The notes under the pieces were generated by a model. It was not told the origin of the DNA. It did not search any database and worked only from the letters and a program-made list of their open reading frames with translations. A DNA stretch of 64,000 nucleotides from Dioszegia crocea (Eukaryota > Basidiomycota > Tremellomycetes > Tremellales > Bulleribasidiaceae). Shown piece by piece: positions 56,374 to 64,000 of the stretch (position 1 is the stretch's first letter; every line of letters begins with the position of its first letter). Made by a program: the position numbers and the translations under genes. The stretch covers positions 1,098,134 to 1,162,133 of the forward strand of contig BCKK01000008.1 in the NCBI GenBank assembly GCA_001600615.1, in the 5' to 3' direction.

Positions 56374-59300
56374 TTATGCCTCTACACAAATCAGCCTCAC
56401 CCCTTACTTATTAAACTCTACCGATAGATGGAAGAACTCACCACCATGTTTCATCTTCTCTCCAAGCGCAATCTTGCTCTCATCATGCTTCATTTTCCCA
56501 CTGATAATCTTCACTTCCCCCTTCAACTTCTGCATAAACCCAACCTTCTTGCCTGTAGATCCGGAACTTCCAGTCCGCTTATGCGCATCTCCGCTCTTCT
56601 CAAGGCTCTTCCGTCCTGCAGGGCTGATGGCAGACGCAGCAGCCGGAGTTGACGCAGAGGTTTTGCTAGGGGTTGCAGGCGCAGCGTGACCGTTGGCGGT
56701 GGCTGGAGTAACGTCCTTGTTGGGGGTGGCGCCGGAAGTAGGAGCGGTAGATGGCGCAACGGTAGATGATTCCGACGCGTGACTGTCTTCCTTCTTATGC
56801 GCCGACTCGCCAACTGCGGGTCCGGCAGCATTGGCAGAAGGATAACTTCCGGGTGTCCGACTGGTCCCTTCCATCTCTTTAGTCTCTGGATACCCGACTC
56901 CGTGCGCCTCAGCACCGGGGGATAGGGATAGAGTATGGTTGGGTCCCGTACCCCGTGTGGTACTCTTCTGACCGTCGGTGATATCGTCGTTGGAAGGCAG
57001 AGTGGCCAAAGGGCTCGTCTCGCCAGCGTGGTCCCTAGATCCCGCATGTCCGTGCCTAATAGCAGTAACGCTAGCTAGGCTTTCCGTCCGGTTGTTAGGC
57101 TCTCGGCCGGGGCTGAGTAGGCTAGTGGCGGGGCTAGAGTCGAGGGCGGACGCAGCGGTGGTAGGTGCTGTGGAGGATGCAGTGGAGGCATCAACGCCGC
57201 GCGTAGCTTCAAGGTCCGTGGCACCGTGGGCTGCACCAGTACCGAGGATAGTGGCAGGGAGGGCGGCGGCGAGGTTGTAGTGGCTGTTGCCGGCCGCAGT
57301 GGTCGCGGACAGATCAGGGAGACCGGAGGAGGTGGTGGAGGCACCGGTTGTGAGGCCAGAGCCGGCGCCTGTACCAGCGCTCGCGCCGACTGGCACAGTG
57401 GTGGTACCCGTAATGGCATCGACGATGGTGCTAGCGACGGAGTTGACAGAGTGGTTCTTCAATCCGGAGACGTTATCGCCAGAGCGCGGTTCGCCGAGGA
57501 TAGCTGCAGCAACAGCGCCTGCCCCAGCGCCCGCACCAACCAGGCCCCCGAGTCCACCAAGTCCGGACGATGAGCCCGATGTGGAGGAAGTTGGGCCGGC
57601 GGTAGAAGTGGCAATGAGGCCACCTGCGGATCCTTCTGAGTCTGACATATCAGTGATCTGTGGATTCTGCTCGGGTAGAGTCCGACTTGCCTCTTACAGC
57701 TGGAGGAACGGCTACGCCTGCTTCGCCGAGCTTGCCTGGAAGGGCTCCAACACCGCCTGTGACTTCTCCTGGACGCGCGCCTTGGTTTTCCTCCGAAGGG
57801 AGAGAAACGCTAGGCACAGCAGCCGAAGACGCGGTAGGCGGAGCTGAGATGATCAGTCAGGATCTCGATAGAAGGCAGACTGTGATTTCCAATCAATTTG
57901 GAGAAGAACGGACTGAGAACGGGAGAAGGTTGGGTGGAAAAAGCGGGTTTAAAAGGAATCAGGAAAGTATTGTGAAGTGATGAGTTTAACTTACTGCGTC
58001 CTGCAACGACTGGCACAGTACCGAAGGCGTATCGTTGTGCGGGCGCTGTACTATTAGCTGATGTAAAGCTAGAGAAGAAGGGGAGGGAAGGGTCATGTCG
58101 ACAGGGTATGTGAAGATTAGACTAGCATGGGAGGCTGGTACGCCGCAACCGCGGGAAGAGAATGGGGAAAGCTATCCATGCCTCGTAGTAGTTCGCAAAA
58201 CTTACAAGCGAAAGTTGTCCCACCGGCTGAATCTCCAGGGTCCTGGAACGCAGCACTGACGAAGCCCTTGACCTGGGACAGGACGCCTCCTTCAGCAGTG
58301 CTCTTTGAGGCTAAACTATCAGCATCTGCCCTCTTCCTGAAGGTAAGGTTCAGTAAAGAAGGCGACTCACCCGCCGAGTTCAGAGTAGACTGCACATCCT
58401 GACTCAATCTCTTGGCCTGAAGAGTGACAGTATCCAGCACCGAGGCGCGACGGGGGCTGGTCGACGCAGGGTCAAGGTTGGCGTTGATTGGCGCAACGTG
58501 CCCGTCCTTCAGACCTGAGATGGGTCCAGGGGTGGTTGAGCCGGCAGGCAAGGTGGTAGATCCGGGCGCGTCGGGATCGTAGACTACTGCTTCCTTCACG
58601 GTGTGTGCGAGGTCTGTACCGATTTTGGTGGCTTGGACACGGACGTTCTCGAATAAAGCTGAGGATGTCAGCTGGCAACTTATTGAAGGCGCATTTGAGG
58701 CGCGTAAAAGAGGAGGGCAGCGACAGAATCAAGGTAGGTAGAAATGTGGGATACGGGGGTAGGGGGATGGCGCTGTGCAGCCAGCTAATTTCCAGGTTGA
58801 ACAAGACTCCAGAGATTGTAGCAAACTGGTAGGGGACGCAAGGCAGAAATACTCACCCGCTGCAGATCCCCTCCTCGCCTTGACGGGACTTCCCTCAACA
58901 CCCTTCCCCTTCGGCTCAGCAAAGATATCCTTGACGCCAGCCGGCACAGATTCGTACGCCTTCTGTCCAATCTCTCTGACCGTTTTGCTCACATCCTGTC
59001 GTCAGCTCAACCCCTTATCCTACACATACCTCAACGATAGAGCCCCTTCTCGCAGTGGGCGAACCCGGAACGCCCAACCCTGCGCCTACTCCCGTACCCG
59101 CCAGCTGCCTTGCCGCCTGATCCCTACCCGACAAATCCGGAGCAGCAAAGTTCTGCCTAATGGCAGATTCACGCCTCAGCTCAATGCCCGTCGGAGCCGG
59201 CGCCAGCAGACCTTTTCCTTTCTCTTCAATTGCCTCAAGCTCCGCCCGAGTCAGACCTTCAGCGTGAGATTGGCCAGTAGCGGGATTGACAGACGATCCA

Positions 59301-59680
59301 GGGATAGGAACGTTGGGTGAAGTGCCCAAAGCGCCCATTAGTCCACTGGACTGCGCTCCGCCCGCTGCGGCTGCTTTACGAGCTTCGAGCTCTGCCCTGG
59401 TAATACCGGCAGTATGGGGCAGGCCGGTAGATGGGTCCAAGGTCGTTCCGGGCGCAGGAACGTTAGGGGATGATGCTAATCCGCCTGGAACTCCGCTTGC
59501 GCCGAATCCACCAAAGCCTGCAAAGGCGGAGGAAGGGGGGATATCGCTGGTGGTGGAGGAGGCAGAGACGGCAGAAGCGGTGGTTGGGGCTGGAGCGACG
59601 GGATCCATGGCTGCTGCGGGAGGTCGAGAGGGGTCGTAGTTGGCTAAAACGGATTGGAGAAAGCCGCCGGAGTTTTGCAT
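56374..59680 (-). CDS. Large low-complexity Ala/Ser/Thr/Gly-rich protein
   Basis: About eight exons from MQNSGGFLQSVLANYDPSR at 59680; predicted last exon only 8 nt (56374-56381, giving ..GEA and stop). Near the N-terminus two repeats of ~45 aa carry SPNVP-PG, 'P-TG--H--G-TRAELEA' (TAGITRAELEARKAAA and AEGLTRAELEAIEEKG). The middle has helical pieces TVREIGQKAYESVPAGVKDI and ALFENVRVQATKIGTDLAHT. The last big exon is Ala/Thr/Gly-rich and ends MQKLKGEVKIISGKMKHDES. A GC-AG intron (57642-57690) joins VRDSEGSAGGLI; without it a separate ORF starting MSDSEGSAGG at 57648 would be possible. No TM helix. Function unknown; the C-terminal 'KGE-KIISGK' block recalls small basidiomycete stress proteins, but I would not name it. 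Confidence 0.6.
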
Positions 59681-60243
59681 CTGTGTGAAGTTGATAAAAG
59701 CTGGAGTGTTTGCAGAGGTGGATGCTCTGCTATCTGTACTCTAAAGGGGTAAGATGTATTGATGAGATATGGAAGGTATAGATAGATGGCGGTAAGGTGC
59801 ACAGTTTGAAGTGCCGGGATGATCATGACGTCACGGGATTCCTTTGGGACCGAGGATCTTTCCACTTTGGGCAATTCCGAAACAGGCGGCTTATCGGCCC
59901 CGATAGTCCGAAAGTGGCACTACAGCCTTCCAGTGGCAAAGACAAGTCAGTGACCTGTGGAAGCTCCATGCATTGTCTGGGCTGGTGATCCAGTGCATGG
60001 TAGGTGGCACATTCTTTAATCATCAGGGAGTGTAGACAACTGCAACTAAAGGTTGGGATACAGCTACTTGCTGTACTTCCTTTTATCCAGAGTGCCTCGA
60101 AGCGAGGGCCTATCTTTGTTCTGTCCCTTTATTGTCAACCTTGCCAAGAATTCCCTGATATTGCCTGACAGATACATGATATAGCTGTGACATCGCTCGA
60201 CTGGTCCTCGCGTTGTCCAGCATTGTCAAGACGGCCTCGCACG
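59681..60243. other. Divergent promoter region
   Basis: Between the low-complexity protein (minus) and the four-TM protein (plus). A short inverted repeat around CCATGCA..TGCATGG lies at 59968-60001. No gene. Confidence 0.4.
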
Positions 60244-61377
60244 ATGACCAAGCTCAGTCGCCCGATGTCCCTCCTCGACCGCCCCCCAACCCAAAATGTA
60301 TCCCTGGAATCACGACCGTCTTCACTCAACATCATCTCCGGGTCAGTCAAAAGTTTCGATAACATACATTACCAAGATAGCATGGAGACACTCGTCTCGG
60401 CTCATCTACCCGCGGCCGACCATCAGGCGGCGGCTGGCTTCAACCCTTCGACCTCACCATACCTGAATCACGGCCACGGCACCGCTGATAGGCCCTACGC
60501 TACGGGTGTCGCTTGGAACTCCAGCACTACACTCAGACGTACTTCCTCCCATGGCAGCCTGAAGTCCAAGTGGGATTTGGCGGCCGATGAGCGTGAGGAT
60601 AGGTGGGCGAGCTGGCAAGGGGATGAGAATGATAAGAAGTATGAAGAGGGTGATACACAGGCTATCAAGATTCGATATGCCTTAATGGTGAGTTGGGGCT
60701 TCTCCGCTTGATGTGACTAGTAGACTTGGTCAACAATGCCACGAGCGCGAGAAGAAGCTTAGGCTGATGCTGAATATTAGATGCTTCACACTTCGCTGCT
60801 CGTCGTCAAATTGGCCCACACAGTGTACCTCCGGGACCCCTTGCTGCTTATTCTTATCCTCCTTAAATTGATAGCTTTCCTCATCTATATCCCGGCAGCA
60901 TTCGGCTTAAGTCTCGCGCGGAAGGGCTCGCACTTTGATCACGCAGGTGGAGAAGTGGCGTATCTCGTTGTTCAGACCGTACTGTGGACATGTGAGTCTC
61001 ATTTAGTTTCAATCAGTACTTTGTCATATGACATGTTATCAGTATTAGCAAGCTAATCGTCAGTCTCCACATACTGGGCATTGGACATGTTGATAGGCAC
61101 GGACTGTTCGGAGGAATGGGATTGGTTCGAGAAAGGCGTATATGCTGGAATAGGCAATAATAAGCCGTACTGTACGAACCAGGGTGTTTCGGGAGGTATA
61201 TCACTCTTACACTCTCTTGTTCTATTTGGATGGGCGGCGTGGGTAGTTTGGCTAGTCGTTAAGCGCGGAAAAGAGGAGCCTGGGAAAGGCGGTATCAGGC
61301 GGTGTTTCCAAGTTTCGACACATTGGCTTTTGAGAGGGTGGCCAATTACGGGTGGGATATCAGGACCGCCTTATTAA
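60244..61377 (+). CDS. Four-TM membrane protein with Ser-rich cytosolic head
   Basis: Exons 60244-60687, 60781-60991 and 61064-61377; 322 aa. The first exon is a hydrophilic Ser/Asp-rich head (TSSHGSLKSKWDLAADERED). Then MLHTSLLVVKLAHTVY, PLLLILILLKLIAFLIYIPA, AYLVVQTVLWTFSTYWALDM, a loop with two Cys (GTDCSEEWDWFEKG, NNKPYCTNQG), and LLHSLVLFGWAAWVVWLVVK. The four helices, the extracellular loop with two cysteines before the last helix and the cytosolic ends are like a MARVEL-type membrane protein, but no signature is decisive. Likely plasma membrane. Frame is exact across both introns. Confidence 0.65.
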
Positions 61378-61723
61378 GTATAAAGAGCCGATGACCATGT
61401 ATCCTTGACCTACAAAGCCAATGAAGGAAGCTGTAGACCTCTGTGGACGCGTCGCGATGATACATATGGCCGGATGTGGTAACCCGCCATGTGACCGCTT
61501 TTGGCTGCAAGCGTGCCTGAAGCGGACCAAAGGTTACGGCATCGCATCCCTTTCCCGCCAAAAGAGCACAAAGTCTAAAATCTCCCCCATCCTCGTGCTT
61601 TCACTCATCCACTTTCATCTCTTCATACATACCTTCCCTATCGACAGCGCAAGGATATCCCTCTCCATCCTTGTCTGTTCCTTCTTCCCACTTCTGTACA
61701 TAATCGACGCGTAATCACCCCTC
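61378..61723. other. Intergenic
   Basis: 3' flank of the four-TM gene and promoter of the transporter. A CT-rich tract lies close upstream of the transporter start. No other feature. Confidence 0.4.
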
Positions 61724-63113
61724 ATGGCCGGTCCAATCTCCCACGACGCTCCGGCGTCAAACGCAAAGATTGTGGGTTGTTCGCGTCTCTTCCCATACAA
61801 GGGCACTTACATACCTCAACGAGCTATCGCTGACTTTTCAGGCTGGAGTCGTCTCTTTCTACATTGTCGCTGCCATTCTTGTAAGTATCTAACTCACACA
61901 GAGCGGCCAGTATTGCCAGTACAGCTTCAGCTGACAAGGTCTGATGGTGACAGTCAACAAATGGGTCCTTCTCACAAGTTCCATCCCCGTCTTCTTCCTC
62001 TTTATCCAACTATCAATCGCCGTCATCCTCCTCCTACTCTGCCAAACCTTTAAACTACTCACTATCCCACATTGGGACTCCAACACTGCCAAGCGCCTCT
62101 TACCCCTCATCGCCATCAACGTTTCAGGCCTGATTTTCAATAATCTCTGCCTCCAATATGTCGATGCGAGCTTCTATCAGATCGCCCGCGGTCTCGTCTT
62201 GCCCATCACTGTCGGATTGGCATTTGCCTTGCAGCAGAGTCCTCCAAGTACGCGCGCGACAGCATGCTGTATTGGAGTCACGGCTGGATTTGCGGTGGGT
62301 GTTATGCTTGATACCCACTCATCCCGTGGTGCAAAGACTACCAGCTTGTAAGTGTTACACTATCACTTGGGGTGAAGCTGACGACTCGCAGTATCGGTGT
62401 CATCTTTGGTGTCCTATCTTCCTGCACCACCGCCCTTCACTCTATCGTGATCAAATCGTCCCTCCCCCACGTCAACAACTCGGCCGTCCAGCTCGCTTGG
62501 TACACCAACCTCCTATCGGCCATCGCGATCGTGCCTATCTTTATCCTAATGGGCGAGGTTAAGGGAGTCATCGCCATGTTCGGCGACTCGGTCGAGCTGG
62601 GCAGATTTGCATGGGGAGGTGCCATCACTGTGAGTCTTGAATCCTTCGCTTGAACCAAATCCGAAGTAAGGCGGAGAGCGGCGCTGGGTGCCCAATACGA
62701 GGACGTGTCTAGTTGCAACACATATACAGCGCTGACACTTATCAGGGCGTCGTCGGTTTCCTCATCTGCATCGCCGGCTTCCTATCCATCAAAGTCACTT
62801 CACCCGTCACACACATGGTCTCATCAGCGGCCCGAGGAGTTGTTCAGACATTATTGAGTGTTTGGCTATTTGGAGATGTCATTACAGGGTACGTATCTCG
62901 CCTCTCCAAGAGTCTCTATCGCAAAGGGGCTTCAGCTGACCGGCTAGCGCCCGAGCCACATCAATCTTCCTCATCACCCTCGCGTCAATGTCTTACGTCT
63001 GGGTAAAGCACAATGAGCAAAACTCCGCACCACCACCGGCGCAAAGTGTATTGTTTGATGAGGAAAGGGACGATGAATTGCCACTTATGGATCGTAAGAA
63101 GCAGGACGTCTAA
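61724..63113 (+). CDS. Nucleotide-sugar transporter, SLC35C1 (GDP-fucose)-like
   Basis: About six exons from MAGPISHDAPASNAK; stop TAA at 63111. Helices: GVVSFYIVAAIL, MVTVNKWVLLTSSIPVFFLF, IAVILLLLCQTF, LLPLIAINVSGLIFNNLCLQ, DASFYQIARGLVLPITVGLA, CIGVTAGFAVGVMLD, FIGVIFGVLSSCTTALHSIV, then VIKSSLPHVNNSAVQLAWYT, NLLSAIAIVPIFILMGE and SPVTHMVSSAARGVVQTLLS. FGVLSSC..AL--I--K--LP-V--S---L--Y-N---A----P is closest, from memory, to SLC35C1, which moves GDP-fucose into the Golgi. The C-terminus is cytosolic (DELPLMDRKKQDV). The junction near 61880-61950 is unresolved: the expected frame needs an acceptor before ATG at 61945, where no AG is present. Substrate is inferred. Confidence 0.72.
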
Positions 63114-63440
63114 TCGGGCTGTTGGCCCGATGGAACGCGTAGAATAGAGGGAGGGGGACGGGTTATCGGTGCGATCTAGACAGGCTCCCTAGACAGGCTC
63201 ATTTTATTTCATTCTTTGTTGTTTCGGAAAGTGTCAATGCTGCCTTGCTCTCATTGTTGGCCCAAGCAGCAGCCAGCACATGGGTTGCAAATGCCGAGAC
63301 ATGTGAGACTGAGGAATGTATGGCCGAAGAGGCGGGACAATAGGGCCAAGGAAAGATCGCCGTAAAGGGGAATTTTTCACGTGCCCTCGCGAGGGCGCGA
63401 TTGAGTTTTTGATATCCACTCTTACCCATCATCACTTATC
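63114..63440. other. Intergenic, promoter of the last gene
   Basis: No gene recognised. Confidence 0.4.
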
Positions 63441-64000
63441 ATGAGTAGCCGTATGGACTTCAGCGCTCTACGCGCCAGGTTCGCCAATCAACTACAGCAT
63501 GGCTCGCTCTTCACTCGAGGAGCACTATCGAAACGGTCCTTCTGGTGCCTTGTCGCCCTCTTGCTATCGTTCGTAATCTTTACGTCGAGCTCCATGTTCG
63601 CGTCTAATACCGCGACGCCAGCATGGCACTCTGGACTACTCAATACATTTGCATGGAGTAGTCAGCACGCGACGCTTAAGGAAGGTGTACATCCCGATAA
63701 ACACTATCTCGTCACGCTGTTCAGAGAAGGGTAGGTGTTTTCCTTCGTGTTGGTCAGTTGGACGATAGCTGATTCTCCTAGGTGGACAAATCAGGTACGC
63801 AGATCTTACTTGAGATCAAGATTACTTGCTGACTCTTCAGGTTATGGATCTTATGGGATGTACGTACAACTGGCAAAGCATCGTACTATCGCTAATCTAC
63901 AGCCGTCCACCTCGCTCTTTTGAGCAACCGTATACCCCTCTTGAACGCGTTCATTGCCGATCCCGTACATTTCCGAGTCCCCACGGACCGGTTGCTAGTT
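63441..64000 (+). CDS. O-fucosyltransferase-like type II membrane protein (3' partial)
   Basis: Exons 63441-63730, 63782-63794 (13 nt), 63841-63859 (19 nt) and 63903 to the window end. The N-terminus is basic and short, then one membrane helix (SFWCLVALLLSFVIFTSSSM), so a Golgi type II topology is likely. After a stem comes KHYLVTLFREGWTNQVMDLM, then SVHLALLSNRIPLLNAFIAD. The order G-[WF]-x-N-Q followed by 'A--L-NR--LL' is what starts the catalytic part in fungal/plant GDP-fucose O-fucosyltransferase-like (GT65/GT68-related) proteins. The gene runs out of the window. It follows an SLC35C1-like transporter on the same strand. The family assignment is from a short segment. Confidence 0.5.

Noticed and set aside
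56523..57847. Ala/Ser/Arg-rich ORFs on both strands over the low-complexity gene
   Set aside because: GC-rich coding DNA gives open shadow frames; only one frame has splice-consistent ends.
59968..60001. Short inverted repeat CCATGCA..TGCATGG
   Set aside because: Arms of about 10 bp with mismatches and no flanking repeat; not enough for an element.
1..64000. Search for tRNA B-boxes, 5S rRNA, CRISPR repeats and transposase ORFs
   Set aside because: None found by eye; a covariance-model and repeat search would be needed to exclude small RNAs.

Overview
The window looks like nuclear DNA of a basidiomycete yeast, most likely a tremellomycete (a relative of Cryptococcus). Genes are close together on both strands. 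Almost every gene is cut by introns of about 50 nt with GTRNGT donors and a CTGAY/CTAAC branch site within about 15 nt of the acceptor AG. The protein set also fits: a Zn2Cys6 factor, a PKA catalytic subunit with a Gln-rich head, HIR1, CWC24, Atg101, and a small 'zygote-specific'-type secreted cysteine protein. Genus and species cannot be read from the sequence. I saw no tRNA, rRNA, CRISPR or autonomous transposon. All exon models come from reading splice signals and frame by eye; there are no transcript data.

Layout. 1-1019: C-terminus of UTP22 (ribosome biogenesis). 1250-3046: two tandem paralogues of unknown function, minus strand. 3677-5155: alpha/beta hydrolase. 5448-9670: large multi-exon TPR-like protein resembling SPO22/ZIP4. 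9960-11887: single-pass membrane protein. 12347-13172: RRM-like protein, region with two undetermined bases. 13511-14519: CWC24. 15009-17294: Zn2Cys6 regulator. 17864-19173: ATG101. 19453-20423: TXNDC9/PLP1-type phosducin-like protein. 20877-23144: three tandem membrane-anchored CxxC proteins. 23692-25527: Dal5/Tna1-like MFS transporter. 25822-26105: zygote-specific-type protein. 26604-28170: RPN8. 28634-29750: probable F-box protein. 30754-33661: two tandem secreted proteins. 34206-35417: probable mitochondrial protein. 35903-39883: FHA protein with a C-terminal membrane anchor. 40453-42541: pyruvate dehydrogenase kinase family. 42829-44095: unknown protein. 46366-48703: PKA catalytic subunit. 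50618-54185: HIR1. 54606-55903: MIS12/MTW1. 56374-59680: low-complexity protein. 60244-61377: four-TM protein. 61724-63113: SLC35C1-like nucleotide-sugar transporter. 63441-64000: start of an O-fucosyltransferase-like type II membrane protein.

How it fits together. Conserved single-copy genes (ribosome, proteasome, spliceosome, chromatin, kinetochore, autophagy, PKA signalling) alternate with three young-looking tandem families: 1.2-3.3 kb, 20.9-23.1 kb and 30.8-33.7 kb. The most interesting is the triplet at 20.9-23.1 kb: short N-terminus, one membrane helix entered by a phase-1 intron at the same place, a basic/aromatic linker, Arg-Cys-X2-Cys, then a second His/Cys-X2-4-Cys pair. I recognise no described family for it. 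Other points of note are very short exons (5, 8, 10, 10, 13 and 19 nt), a GC-AG intron, a candidate ~90-nt foldback element with a 9-10 bp flanking repeat at 49.6 kb, and a possible GDP-fucose transporter next to a fucosyltransferase-like gene at the right edge.
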